Shown here in pieces: positions 34,181 to 46,419 of a DNA stretch of 64,000 bases. The DNA is from Datisca glomerata (taxonomy: Eukaryota > Streptophyta > Magnoliopsida > Cucurbitales > Datiscaceae): contig QANY01002785.1 of the NCBI GenBank assembly GCA_003255025.1, forward strand, positions 1,086,043 to 1,150,042, read 5' to 3'. The translations under genes were made by a program, and so were the position numbers. Position 1 is the first letter of the stretch; every line of letters begins with the position of its first letter. Below the pieces are notes generated by a model that saw only the letters and a program-made list of their open reading frames with translations, was not told the origin of the DNA and did no database searches.

Positions 34181-35232
34181 ACATGCTATATGAGTTGCTC
34201 ATATTTTTGAATGGATTAAATCCATCTGCTGCAAGTCCTAATCTTACATTTTGAGCATCTTCTAGAAACGAACTATATTGCTTATCAAAATCCTTCCAAC
34301 CTTCTGAATCAGCAGGATGTCTCAAGACACCTTAGACGTTGACACGTTTCTTCTTGTGCCATCTCATATCTGATTATGTGTATTTTGACTTAAACAATCT
34401 TTGAAGTATGGGTATAACAGGAAAGTGACGCAAAACTTTTTAAGGAACTTTCTTACCCTTCCCATCATCCATTTTATATCTTGGTTCATGACATTCAGGA
34501 CATTTGTCTTTTCCTTCATTCTATTTCCAGAATAAAGCACAATCATATTTATAAGAATGAATGGTGTCATATCCCAACCCTAAATCTCTTAATTTTTGTT
34601 GGCTTCATAGTAAGAGGCTGGAATCTTTGAGCCTACTAGTTGAGAACTATTTAAAACTTCAACTAATTGGTCAAATGACTTATCGTTCCAATGATTAAGC
34701 ACTTTGATATGCATCAACTTCACGATAAAAGATAGTGTTGTATATTTTTGACAACCAGGAAAAATTTCTTCTTCGACTTCACTAAACAAATCACTAAATT
34801 TGTCTAACGTCTCTGCATTTAGAATTATTCTATCAGTATTATCCTCTCCAACTCGTTCACTGTTCACCTACATCCCAAAAAAACCACACATGTTATCTAA
34901 CATTTCTCTCATCTCATCACCATCATCAACATCATCATCATTACCAAGGTGAGATGCAGTATTATTCATCTCCATATTTGGTGAATCGTGATATCTTTGT
35001 ATCTCTTCACCATGAAACACCCAATGATCATAGCTCAATACCATTCCATATTGGCACAAATGCATTTTAAGTTCTTTAAAGACAATTGTCTTGAACTAAG
35101 ACATTTTTTATATGGACAACGAGTTTTTCCCTCTACATTGAGATGATTACTGACCACACTCACAAACTGTGAAATACCATTAATATACTCCTTGGACAAT
35201 CTATTAGGATTTTTTATCCAACTCTTGTCCAT
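34140..35232 (-). pseudogene. CACTA TNPD-type transposase, truncated
   Basis: The N-terminal part of an En/Spm transposase in five frame-shifted pieces, read right to left. First is the transposase-associated domain MDKSWIKNPNRLSKEYINGI with CPYKKC. It is followed by YDHWVFHGE, an acidic stretch, a block of the type PGCQKYTTLSFIVKLMHIKV, then KKFCVTFLLYPYFKD. Last is MRHPADSEGWKDFDKQY and LGLAADGFNPF followed by SYSMWPV. The family continues several hundred residues past SYSMWPV; here it stops at the minisatellite, so the catalytic DDE core is lost. Confidence 0.9.
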
Positions 35233-35239
35233 TTTGTCT

Positions 35240-37290
35240 GTCTATAAATTAAGTAAATTTTAGAGAAACTCTCAAAAAAAGATCTCTAAGCAAATAAAAA
35301 CTTCTACATAATAATTCCTAAGCAATTAAAACATTTTCAATTTAAAGTCATATGAATAGATGTTAATTTAACTAACTAATATTTGGAAGAGGAATGGAAA
35401 TTTATAGTTCAATATAAGAACTCTAGATGGCTAAGAAAAGGAAATCAAATGTATTCGCCTTATAGAGTTTTATTTATTTTTCATTGTTTTACAATATTAA
35501 TTACTACTTTGGGTATTGACTTATAATGTTACATAACATAAATATCATACTAATTAGTAAGGATAAATATGAAATTAAGAATTATATTGTGTGGTGAATC
35601 ATTAGGATTAGAACATGAATATCTCGTATCTCGTCACTTATGTTTTCATAATCATAAGCACTAGATTTACAACTTTTGCCCTTAATGTCATAATCACAAG
35701 CACATGTATTGGCAAAGATTACCCTTACTGACTAAAGTTCAAGCATTCTAATCTTTCCAAAAACCAAATCCTACAGAAGCTAACTAAGTAGTCCAATCTT
35801 CACTTTCAAGAGACAAGATGGGGCCAATCACATCCAATTCATAACAGTACAGTATAATGTTAAGTTTATTAAAATGAACAGAGTTTAGTTGAGAATTATA
35901 CTTACCCTTTAACTAACATAAAATATTTAAGCTAAGCTATGAGGATAAGAAAGTTTCAACAACTACCCAAAGTATGGTAATTAATGATAAAGCTCACGCA
36001 TTTTCATTTTATTGTCATCATCATCAAACAAATTGCTTTCTGATAAGAAATAATTTTCTTGGGGCAACCAAACTGCTTTATGATAGGATTTTAGAAAGCA
36101 CTTGAATATTTTTTAAGGTCCCTCTCCTAGTTGGAGCTCTTTACACTATGGTCTTATCATAGAGGTAATTACCTAACTTGAAAGTTAGGAAGAACGCGAC
36201 ATCATTGAATTCTCATGGTAGTCAGTTATAGGTTCTTACAAAGTTTTCAGAGATTATAAAATCATTTCAATATATTTGGTATGTTTTCCTTACATTTTCC
36301 TATCTAGTTTTTTAAGCTGAATTAAGATAATTTTGGTGGATGCGTTTTAAGTTAATTTGTCTTTTGGTAGTTTGAGGCGAGTTAGCTTTTTGTTATTTGA
36401 GACTTTCATATTTAGATGCACCATCGTAAATTGAACTGGTGACTGAACGGGAGGTAAATGTGGTTGACCCATTGAGGTGAATTGTATTAGATAGGGTTAT
36501 GCCATGCATGGAGACCTGTCCACATCATAATGAATATTATACATGATTTACAGCGTCTCTTGTTTTCTTTCCCCATATTATGAGTGTGGCTGGATAGTCT
36601 GCAGAAGATATCAGAGTCATCTAGTACCATTAAGGTAGTGGTTTGTTGAAATAAAAAGGTCTTGTTTACATTTTCTATCTCCCAGTATTTAAGAGTGTGA
36701 TTGGATAATATACATTAGAGATCAGAGCAAAATATCTGATTTCTCGAAATGAAAACAAGAAGAAATGAAGACAAGGAGCATAATCTCATATTACTCAGAA
36801 TTAACTAGAAATTTTTATGAAATCTCATATTACTCATTAGAATCGACAAAATTAGTAATCTCAAATTACTCAATACAATCAACAATCTCAAATGAAAACA
36901 GGAAGAAATAAAAATAAGATGAAATTAGTATACATACATGCAGATTAAGCACTTCAGGAACAAAATATCTTCAAAAATTCAGGACTCAGGACCACTGTAA
37001 GAACAAAACCCTAGTTTTTACTCGGTGACAATCGGCAAGAGAAAGTAAAAAAAGAACCTGGTGACCAACGACGGAAGAGGGTTTGCTTACCTAAACCTTG
37101 GTGGCCGTCGACGGAGAAGAAGAGAAAGGACCAAGACAGTCGGTAACAAAGCATAGATATAATGGACTCTGTCGTGGGGGGTGGGGGGAATGAAATCTGC
37201 TCGCAAGGGAGTTGAGGGAAAGGAGAGGGTTTTATAGTTCTAATGAAACGACGTCATTTTATGTGGCATCTCTTGCAACGAAGATACAAA
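35240..37290 (-). other. CACTA 5' region, no further gene seen
   Basis: AT-rich DNA upstream (minus sense) of the transposase. At about 37000-37110 are two leader-like segments sharing GAC/GACGG-rich phrases, with a donor-like GGTAAGCAAA, suggesting a spliced 5' UTR. About 35400-36900 holds nothing recognisable. Confidence 0.4.
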
Positions 37291-37361
37291 TTAGTCGGCA
37301 AAAGTAGAGCTTTTGCCGACCTACTTATTCTTTGGTCGCTAAAACTATTACTTTTCTAGAC
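37290..37361. repeat. CACTA right terminal region
   Basis: Contains a small hairpin, GTCGGCAAAAGTAGAGCTTTTGCCGAC, and the decayed terminus. The hairpin arms GTCGGCAAAAG and CTTTTGCCGAC are perfect complements. Confidence 0.75.
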
Positions 37362-37439
37362 AACCTCAATTTTCTAACGACTCAACATCTAAACTACATA
37401 TTCATATACTCATAGAATTTCAACAATAGCTTATCAAAA

Positions 37440-37863
37440 GAACAAAGCCATAATATAATATCAATGTGTTATGATATTCTTATGATAATTTTGTATTGAA
37501 AATGAAACTCATTTTTCCTTTCAACTCATTCCAATGCTTACACTAACAAAGTACTTTACCTAGTGACCAAGATAAGCCACCCCATAAGATAGAGTTCATG
37601 TACTACAGACTTTTCTTAGTATAGCACCCAACTTGATAAGAGTGTGAAAATAAATATTGACAAGCCATAAATGACTCTTGGTTATATACCTTGTTCTCAT
37701 TAGATACACTCCATAGTACCCATAAACCAAGTACTAAATGCTTGTGGACCTTCTACAAAAATGTGTTTAAGGTAATATGCAAAAATAGACCTTTTATTAT
37801 TATTCAAATAAATGTGTCGATAAAATAAATAAAAGTCATGCTCTTTAAGGGCACAATGATACA
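37440..37863 (-). mobile_element. Copia C 3' LTR, truncated
   Basis: Right end at 37863, where the minus strand starts TGTATCATTGTGCCC, a variant of the family LTR start. About 420 bp is co-linear with the copies at 7439 and 49281; the remainder is missing. Sequence at 37362-37440 is unassigned. Confidence 0.7.
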
Positions 37864-40060
37864 ATATCACACTTGTCCTAAAGTACACCTACAACCATCT
37901 TTACCACCATATTCTTTACATGTGAACCAAAGACATTTGTGGCTAAACTCTTCGTAAACGGGTCTGGCAGATTTTGTGCTAAAGCAATTTATTGATGACT
38001 ATATTTGCTTGCTGTATGATCTCACTAATGACGTGATACTTCCGCTTAATTTTCTTGCCTCCTTGATGGTTTCGAGGTTTTTTGATTGTGCAATTGCTCA
38101 TGTGTTATCACAATGAATTGTGATCGGAATTCTATCAATCGTGTTAGCTCTAACTCTCATAAAAACTTTCGCAACCAGAGCAACTTCCTTTATGGTGAAG
38201 CATCTACATATTCATCTTCCGTAGTTGAGTGCACAATATAGTTCTATTTTACACTCCTCTAACTGACTGCTCCTCCTCTCAGCGTAAACACAAGCCAGAG
38301 GATAAACCTAGAGTTTCCATCTGATTAAAAATCTGAATCCATATACCCAACTACTATGCAACTCTCACTATGATAGACAAGCATACGTCCCTCGCTCTCC
38401 TAAGATACTTGAGTATATGCTTCATAGGTATTCAGTTCTCTCTTTTTGGATTCAACTGATATATGTTGATCATGCTTACTGTGAAACAAATATATGGTCC
38501 TGTACACAACATTGCATACATAATACTTCCCACTTCAGAAACATTGGAAATTGCCTTCATATTATGTTTTAGGACAATGATCTTAGGATAGATGAATTCC
38601 ATGACTGAAAAGTATACCTTTGCGGGAATCCTACATTGTGAACCTCTTTAAAATCTTATCTATATATGCAAATTGGGATAAACATATCGTTCAAGATCCT
38701 TAGTCATGAATAACCTTAATCTTAAGAATATATTCCACTTCTCCTAGATTTTTCATATGAAACTTGTTTGACAACTACAACTTTACGCTTAACATTAATC
38801 CTATATCATTTCTGATAAGGAGAACGTCCTCTATGTAAAGATCTAAAACAATTACAATGTTTCCTTCCTTTCTCTTGTACACACAAGATTCGATAGGATT
38901 TTTATGAAAACTTGATCAAATTTGATGTTCCATGATCTCAATACTTGATTAAGTCCATTAATGGACCTATACAAGTTGCAAATCATACTCTCTTGGCCCT
39001 TACCAACAAAACTCATAAGTTGAGACATAAACATATTATCTTCATAATTGCCACTAAGAAATAGAGTCTTGACATCCATTTGTCAAATCTCGAAATCCAG
39101 ATTAGCTACAATGGACAACAATATCCTTATATACTTTAGCATAACCATCTGCCAAAAGGTTTTCTCATAATCAATCCATTCTTTCTGAGTATACAATTTT
39201 ACAACGAGCCTAGTCTTGAAGGTTTCCACCTTCTATTATAATCCTCACTTTTGCTTGTCACGTCACTTAAAACCAATGGGTTTTTAACTCTTTCAGGTGT
39301 TGTAAAAGCTCTCATACTCTATTAAAGTGCATAGAATCCATCTCAGATCCATATTTGTTTGTAAATGATTCACATCAACATCCTTTATAGCCTCATTTTA
39401 ATTGTTCCTTTAAGATAGACTCAAAAGTCTTACCCCTAATATGGTTGTGTAGTATTATGAAGTATTTCATTTTTGTTCTCTCTAGCAACTTCTCTATCCG
39501 TAACTTCCTTATGATCTTCTAAATAATCTTGCACGCCAATTCTATATTAGCTAACTCTTCTAGAACAATGCTACTCCTAGTCTGAAGTTTCTAATACAGT
39601 TATCTTCCAAGAAGACAACATTTATGCTAACAAATACTTTTTGGTCCCTAGTGATATAAATAAATACCATCTCATTTTCTTTGCATACCCGATAAAAATA
39701 CATACCTTTGATCTTGGTTCCAACTTAGCAGGATTCTCTCTTAGCATGTATGTTGGACATCCCCATATATAAAGATGGTATAAATTAAGTTACATATATT
39801 CCATAACTCTAATTATGTCCTAGATTAAGAATATATGCAGTAGTTTCCATGGCATATCCCTAAAAAGAAACAACAAGTGTATAATAGCTCATCATTGATC
39901 TCACCATATTCTAGAGAGTTATGTGTCTGCTCTCAGCCACACCATTCTGTTGGGGAGGCCTTCATGTACTGAGCTGGGAAGTAATCATACTCTCTACTAA
40001 GTGGTATATGAATGTTGTAGAGAAATATTCACCTCATTGATAGGACCAAAGACATTTAAT
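37864..40060 (-). pseudogene. Copia C pol: integrase C-part, RT, RNase H
   Basis: Right to left on the minus strand. Integrase, about 40050-39600: PQQNGVAESRHITL, then a GYAMETTAYILN block, a cysteine-free GCPTYML region, and ITRDQKVFVSINVVFLED. RT, about 39300-38500: MDVKTLFLSGNYEDNMF and SINGLNQVLRSWNIKFDQVF at 39079-38852. RNase H, about 38370-37990: VGYMDSDF, HCDNT-like and KYHVI-like motifs. Multiple stops and frameshifts break it. It is in phase by position with the gag/GAG-pre-integrase remnant across the hAT MITE. Confidence 0.8.
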
Positions 40061-40852
40061 TATAATTCTCAATTCCATTCCGTTCCACGTGGAATGGCCA
40101 GAATTTTCTAGTTCCGGGACGGGAACGGAACGGAATAGGGGTAAAATTCCGTCTCAAAATTCGATCAATTCTGGCTGGAATGGAACATTCCAGCCGAAAT
40201 ATGCTCATTTCACCCAGAATGGGTGAAATGGAAAATGGGCCGAAACAAGCCCTTATTTTTAAAATTGTACTAAATATAAATGGAAGCAACAATTTATAAT
40301 AACCATGTAACAGCCTAGGTGTTTATGGGTTTTAGAATCAAACCTTCCCCTCCCATGTTCGAATCCCATCATTTGCATTCTATATTTTTACTTCATTTTC
40401 TTTCAATAATAATTTGTTAATTTAATAGAGGTAATTTTTCTTCTATAATTGGTTAATGTTATTTCTATAATTATTTTTTTAGAATAAGCAACTTGTTTAG
40501 ATTAATGTATGATTTGTTTATATAATAAACTTAAGTAAATAGGTGATTGTTTATAGATTAAATGAGTGGTTTTTTTAGATTAATTAGGTTACTTGTATAT
40601 AGATTTGTTATTTCTCCACGTAAAAGATTGCGCTCATGCTTTTAAATAAATTGAAATGCTTGGAATATAAACTATGAGTACTCAAAATAAACAAATTTTT
40701 AATGAGAATTATGTGTATCATTTTTTATAAGTCATGATTCACTTTTTGCTATATTATAAATTTTATAAATTGTTTTTATATGTCTAAATTTTTTTTCCGA
40801 AACAAAATATTGGAACACCGAAACGGCCACCAAAGCGAAATTGACTACTATG
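40061..40852. mobile_element. hAT MITE with exact 8-bp target duplication
   Basis: A 792-bp non-coding element inside the Copia C integrase. It is flanked by identical CATTTAAT octamers (40053-40060 and 40853-40860). The ends TATAATTCTCAATTCC and (inverted) CATAGTAGTCAATTTC match at 11 of 16 positions. A GC-rich inner segment (about 40070-40240) is rich in GGAATGG/CCATTCC and can fold. Removing the element plus one octamer restores Copia integrase collinearity. Confidence 0.85.
40308..40400 (+). repeat. tRNA-like (SINE-type) fragment within the MITE
   Basis: GTTCGAATCCC (in CCCATGTTCGAATCCCATC) is an exact Pol III box B. A weak box A-like CAGCCTAGGTG lies about 50 bp upstream. No cloverleaf can be drawn, so it is not a tRNA gene. 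It could be a SINE head or a tRNA-derived piece captured by the MITE. Confidence 0.4.
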
Positions 40853-40860
40853 CATTTAAT

Positions 40861-41976
40861 CCATCTACACTTTGAATTTCTAAACACTTTCAGATTTACA
40901 ATGCATTAAATATATGTAGTCATATATAGAGTAATCATATGTAAAAGTCATGATATGATCATAGTCATATCTAGGTTAGACATTCATGGTCCACATAAGT
41001 CAGCAAGCACTAACTCCAACGACTCTGAAACTTCATGTCATTTTGCCTTAAAAGGCCTTTTTGTCATTTTACCTTCTATACAGCTCACAGACTGGTAAGG
41101 GCTCTATGCTAAGAGAACTAAGAGGTCCATATCTCTTACTAGTCTCTGAATCCTACTTAGATTAACATGACATATTCGTAAATCCACAGATATGTTTTGT
41201 TAGTATGAGAAAACTTTCTTCTTTTAGGTGCACTACGTGAAAGAAGAAAGTACCATGCAACATTAACTGTGTAGAAGTGACAAAGTATAACCCATCAACT
41301 AAGGTACCAAAACATACGGAACTTTTATTCTTTTTAATTGTCAAAGCACTAGAAAATTTGAAATGAAAGCTTTCCAAACCAAGGTAAGCAATTTTAGTCA
41401 AGTTTATTTGAATATTCTATACAGAAAGATAGTCTAATAAGGCAATGCTCCTAAAATCATCAAAAACAAGGATTAACAATGCCAATATAGACAATTGGAT
41501 CATGTGCATTCGTCCCTAGAACAAGTTGTAGTTCTCCCTCACTTAGTTTCTTGGACTCCTACAATCTTTGAAAGGAATTGCATATGAGATTAGTCGTTGC
41601 CAAATTTACATACTAGGATCTTTAAAATAACAAACTAACATAACTCGATGATTTAAACGAACTGTGTACCTTTTTTCTACTTTTCCAAGAAAGCATCATA
41701 GTTTGCCTTCCAATGACCAGTCTTACCATTGTGGAAACACTTGCTCTTAACCATTGTTCTTTCACTTCTTCTTCTTGAACTCCCCTTACATAGAAACCTT
41801 CTTCTTCTTCATCTTCTTGGACTTACAATTAGGCCAAAGAGATGTAGAAGCTTGTGACACCTACATGCTAGATAGGACCTTTAGTGAATTCTCTACCATC
41901 TGGTGTTGCCTCAATAACTCAGTCAATATCCATTCATTCTTATTCATGAGATAGTTGATTTTGAGCTGGTTGAATG
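40861..41976 (-). pseudogene. Copia C gag end, GAG-pre-integrase, integrase start
   Basis: Right to left: a damaged gag zinc knuckle at about 41755-41690 (KCFHNGKTGHWKANY, with the second and last cysteines lost). Then the segment SVCFGTLVDGLYFVTS (41401-41162). Then the GAG-pre-integrase with RIQRLVRD and CIEGKMTKRPF at about 41160-41030. Last is the start of the integrase (DLCGP) near 40990. The plus-strand open frame at 41754-41954 is spurious. Gypsy-1 cuts the gag at 41976/47310. Confidence 0.8.
41972..41976. repeat. Gypsy-1 target duplication, left
   Basis: GAATG, identical to 47310-47314. Confidence 0.85.
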
Positions 41977-42864
41977 TAATATGAACCTCACCAACAAGTG
42001 ACGAGACGCGAACTAATAAAGAAGTGAGAATGAAGCATCGATCTAATAAGATTCACAAAAGAAAGAAGAAAAACCTTGACCCATTTTCTACGTCATAAAG
42101 AGAAACTTAGGTATAAGACCTAAGACCCAAATTAGATTCTTCTAAAAGGACCAAATGTATGATTTAGACGCCACACCCAAAAATAAAAAGGAAAGTGAGT
42201 GATAAGTCTATGGTTTGGACGCCACAAGAAGATTATTGATAAATCTGAATGTTCAATAAAGAACCAAAGAGAAAATCTCTCACAAAGAAATTATAGTCAT
42301 CAAAGTTGTTCAATATGTTGAGAAAACCATTCTTAAATAGAAAATTAGAAGTCTAGTAAATCCTAAAGTGGTCAAAGAACCTAGCCTAAATTCTAAATAA
42401 CATCCAAACCCTAAATTAGTGTCTGAAGAACCTAGACTAAAATGCAAAACAACTGTAAACTAATTAATGACATTCAATCCTTGAAGAAATCTTTCCTAAA
42501 ACATAAAGCAATATTATTTGCAACAAAATAACTTTGAATCTGCCTATTTGACTCCAAATGGTTGTCGAATTTTAGGTTAGGATTGCCAAGTTGTCTTACT
42601 TCCATGTCATCATTTAAAATGCCATGTCATGTTCCATGTGGGCTGCCATTGGACTCCACATCATGCTCTATCTAGGTCAAAGGGTTGACAAGTCTAACTT
42701 CTTCTTTTCCAAACTTAGACATCACCACACTTGTTTGGGCCTCCATTAGATTTACTAGTCCAATGAGTGCTTCAGCCATCCTCTTTAATCTAGTTCTTAT
42801 GATTAGGATGCTTGGTACTTGAAATGGATTCATTCTTTAAGCTTGTGCATCCAGATCTTCATCA
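41977..42864 (-). repeat. Gypsy-1 3' LTR
   Basis: 888 bp, collinear with 46420-47309 throughout with many substitutions, for example in the shared ACCAACAAGTGA, AGGTATAAGACCTAAGACC and ATAAAGAACCAAAGAGAAA segments. On the minus strand it starts TGATGAAGAT. The terminal CA has mutated to TA here. Confidence 0.9.
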
Positions 42865-42900
42865 TTCCCTTCAACTTGAGAATGATTTATCCTCAAATCA
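42865..42900 (-). other. Gypsy-1 polypurine tract
   Basis: The minus strand reads AAGTTGAAGGGAA immediately before the LTR start TGATGA. It would prime plus-strand DNA synthesis. Confidence 0.75.
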
Positions 42901-42919
42901 TCACCTATGTCAAACAGAG

Positions 42920-43570
42920 ACAAGTCACATTAAAAGTAGCACTTAAATTGTACTCACCGGGAAGATCTACCCTATAGGCATTATCATTGATTCATGTAAG
43001 CACATGGAATGGCCCGTATCCAAAAAGTAGCTTAATAACTTAGGATCTCTATCCGAAGCTATGGTTCTAGGCATTCCATGTAACCTAACTATTTCCTTTA
43101 AGAACAAATCGGCTATATCAGATGCATAGTCCAAGTCTTCGCTATGAATCAATATGTCATTAAAATAAACAACCATAAAACTTCCAATGAAAGCACGCAA
43201 AACATAGTTCATCAATCTCATGAAAGTGCTTGGTGCAATAGCCAATCCAAAAGGCATTACTAACCACTCATATAAAATCATATTTTGTTTTGAAAGTCAT
43301 TTTTCATTCATCACCTTCTTTCATCCTAATTTGATGATATCCACTTTTAAGATCAATTTTTGTAAACACACAAGAACCATGCAATTCATTAAGCATGTCA
43401 TCTAATATAGGAATGTGATGGCGATACTTTACAGTGATATTATTTATGGCTCTACAATCAAAGCACATCTTCCACTTCTCGTCCTTCTTAGGCACAAGCA
43501 ATACGAAAACCACACAAGGACTCATACTTTCATGGACGTACCACTTCTCCATAAGCTCACCCATTTATTT
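42920..43570 (-). pseudogene. Gypsy-1 RT fused to integrase pieces
   Basis: The first stretch (43564-43304) holds RT motifs [19 protein letters not shown], then [25 protein letters not shown] frameshift leads to 43281-42967 with [19 protein letters not shown] and the catalytic box as YFND instead of YFDD. The protein then jumps, without RNase H, into the integrase core ([19 protein letters not shown]), and again into the integrase C terminus ([20 protein letters not shown] in another frame). Two internal deletions thus removed the RNase H, most of the integrase core and its zinc domain. Confidence 0.88.
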
Positions 43571-44480
43571 TTGCAGCTCCTTTGTCTCCTCCAAACTGCT
43601 TCAATAATGGGGTTTGTTTGGAAGGGTAGCTTTAGGAAATTAAGTCGATTCGGTACTTAATTCCCCTAATTAGTGGCAACGCTTTTGGCATCTCCTCGGG
43701 GAATACATCTTTAAAATTCTGCAAAAGATATATAACAACACTAGGCAAAGAGTGGTTAAGTTCGTTAGTAGAAAAGCAAGCCTCTTTCTATAAAAGTACA
43801 AGCAAATGCCAGTTGGAACTCAAAGCTCTCTTAACATCACTCTCTCTTGAAGACTTTCTTTTATCCTCTCTTGATTTTCCCACTCCTTTCGGCCAACTCT
43901 CTATTTTTCTCCCCTTTCTTTTGTTCAATCACTCCTTTTTCAACTCTCACACTCTTGTTTTTTCTCACTCTCTCTTGTTTTTGCACTATCTTTGTTTTTC
44001 ATTCTCTCTTTTCAACTTCATTTGATCTTCATACACTTGTTTTGGGGTGAGGGGTACAAGAGTAATGGGTTTCTTATCAATTACAAAGGAGTATATATTC
44101 GTATAACCGTCATAAGTGACTTTTCTATCAAATTTCCATGGCATGCTCAAGAGAAGATGACTTGCTTGCATTGGCATCACATCACAGAAAATTTCATCGT
44201 TGTACTTGCCAATAGAGAAAGAAACTAACATTTCTTATGCACCTTAATTTTGCGACAACCATTCATCCATTTTAGCTTGTATGGATTAGGATGTTTTAGT
44301 GTAGGCAAGATTAGTTTTTCTATCGTGTAAGTACTAGACACACTAGTACAACTTCCCCCTTCAATAATCATGCTGCAAACTTTATCATTAACAAGGCTTC
44401 TAGTATGAAAAATATTTTCTCATTGTACCTTCTCATCTTCTTTGGCTATAGCACTAAGAATTTTTGTTGTCACCAAAAGT
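43571..44480 (-). pseudogene. Gypsy-1 protease and linker
   Basis: Retropepsin region. At about 44400-44240 the active-site area reads CSMIIEGGSCTSV, where this lineage usually has IDGGS, so the catalytic Asp is Glu. The open frame at 44231-43986 follows with LVSFSIGKYNDEIFCDVMPM and PLTPKQVYEDQMKLKRE. Plus-strand open frames here are low-complexity shadows. Confidence 0.8.
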
Positions 44481-46400
44481 TTCCCATCAACTGGTTCTTC
44501 AATGTAACTTTGCATGTTCTAGTGGTGGCATGGACTCCTCTTCGAATTCACTTTCCTTCTCCACATCTCCATCTCCTCTAATGATAATCAATCTCTTTTT
44601 TGGACATTGAGAAGCAATTTGACCTACTCTCAAACAATTAAAATATTTAATATCATGATTTCTTGATGGCTGGAGTCGATTTACCTTGGTTGGATGTGCT
44701 TCTAACTTGGTGTCCTTCGAGACCTCAACCTTTAGCTTAAGATTTGGCTTCTCCTCTTTGTTCCAATTTGGTTTCCAGGAGGTAAAGGATGAACTTTCTT
44801 ACTATTTTATCCTTGTGGAACCATTCGTCTTTAATTGTTGTTCCACTTTGATAGCCATGTGCACCATGTCTTCCAACTCACATAGTGTTGCAACTACAAC
44901 ACATTTGTAATGTCTCAGTTTAGCCAACTAGGAATCTTGCCATTGTATCTTATTGATACTCCTCTACATTGGCTTGAATCATAGTAATCTCCATCTATTT
45001 GAAATAGTCTTCCACACTTCTTGATCCCTCCCTCAAGCTTTCTGACTTTCAGTAAAGATCCTTGTAGTGGCCTTCATCCGCATAATGGCCTTAATCTCTT
45101 TCCAAGTCTCAATCGACCTCTCACGATTCCTTCACCAATTCAACCATAATTGCTCCCACCAAACGATAGCATAATCTATGAATCCGATAGCTTCCAATTT
45201 CACCTTCTTCAACTCAGAGTAGTTATGGCACTAAAACACCAAATCCATTCTCTTCTCCCATTCTAAATAAGATTCTAGATCATTCTTGCCTTGAAAGGAA
45301 AGTATCTTCATCTTAATGCTACCCAAATTTTTGTCCACCTCATCACCAAAACTATCTTATCTATTCACATATCAGAATACCATATCTCCAACCCCACGAC
45401 CAAATCTACCCATGTGATAAAATCGGTCCTCTTCATCAAAGTCTTCACTAAATTATTCTTCATACTCAACCCTAGGTGATCGGCTCTCCCCTCGATGCCC
45501 CATTAGTGCTCTAGGTAATTCTACACATGATTCTATTTGGGCAATCCTTTCATGCACTCGTTCCAACCCCTTTCATAACATTTTCTTCAATTCGCCCATT
45601 AATGCCTCCATTTGTAACTTCGGTAAATCACCTTCCATCATTCCTCCACTATCATTGTTGTTTGACATGCCTAAAAGAGAATAAGATTAGTGGGAAAAGG
45701 ATTAAGGACCTCACAATCTCTCGCTCACGTGTTCACATTTAAAGTTTGAGGTTCACTCAATTTCCTTTCCACTCGTGTTTTCACTCAATGTTTCACTGGC
45801 TTTTACTCTTTTATTATCTCACAGACTCTTGCCTTTTACCAATCTTAGTGTTCACTTTCGGTTCTTGATCAAACTAACAAACTGATTATGATTCTTCAAG
45901 TAACAACCAAAAGGTCTAACAAATCAAAGACTATGAGTTCGGTTAGGGAAATGACAAAGCGAGTCAACTAAAAGATATAATTAAATATAAAGAAAAAAAA
46001 GGATTTGAAAAGATTTTAAAGGAAATATCATTAAAGATTAGAAAACAACTAAAGGGATATAATTGAAGATAAGGAAACAAATAAAGATATAATTAATGAT
46101 AAAGAAACAACTAAACGAATATAATTGAAGTAAAGCAAATAAAATGAGATATAACTAAAGATAAGGAAACAACTAAAAGGGATATACTTGAAGATAAGTA
46201 AATAACATATTTGAAAGAAGATATAATTAAAGATAAGGAAATAAACAACTTCAACTATTGTATCTTTCTTTTCTTTTTCTTGTTTTCCTCTTTTTCTTTT
46301 TCTGGAAAAACTAAAAGATGAATCAAAGATCAACAATAACAAAGAACAATTAAAAAAATTAACAATGAAATTAAAAGGATAAGTAGAACCCACAATAGAT
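44481..46400 (-). pseudogene. Gypsy-1 gag and leader
   Basis: A damaged zinc knuckle at about 44660-44590 (KYFNCLRVGQIASQCPKK, first Cys lost) marks the end of gag. The gag body, about 45660-44680, is read only in pieces. About 45950-46330 is an AT-rich leader with a tandem AAAGATATAATTAAAGATAAGGAAAC-like unit of about 35-50 bp, repeated roughly seven times with variation. Confidence 0.65.
45960..46250. repeat. Leader tandem repeat in Gypsy-1
   Basis: About seven imperfect copies built on GATATAATTAAAGATAAGGAAACAACTAAA. Open frames across it are artefacts of the repeat. Confidence 0.75.
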
Positions 46401-46405
46401 CATAC

Positions 46406-46419
46406 GCTCTGATATCAAA
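46406..46419 (-). other. Gypsy-1 primer-binding site
   Basis: The minus strand reads TTTGATATCAGAGC directly after the 5' LTR, one change from TGGTATCAGAGC, the complement of the initiator tRNA-Met 3' end used by most plant LTR elements. Confidence 0.8.

Larger units (their letters stand above)
32443..37361 (-). mobile_element. CACTA (En/Spm-like) transposon
   Basis: The left end starts CACTATAATAAATAAGGGCTTTAGCGACC. The right end, read inward, is GTCTAGAAAAGTAATAGTTTTAGCGACC, a decayed version of the same terminus. Both ends have subterminal CGCGA/GCGACC repeats. Inside are a TNPD-type transposase remnant and a C-terminal exon on the minus strand. The flanking triplets (ACT, AAC) no longer match. 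It separates the end of Gypsy-2 from about 80 bp of unassigned sequence before Copia C. Confidence 0.85.

Noticed and set aside
40308..40400. tRNA gene
   Set aside because: Only box B is good; no acceptor stem or anticodon arm can be folded.
43813..44050. Ser/Phe-rich membrane protein at 43813-44050
   Set aside because: Antisense to the Gypsy-1 protease linker; low-complexity TTC/CTT runs create it.
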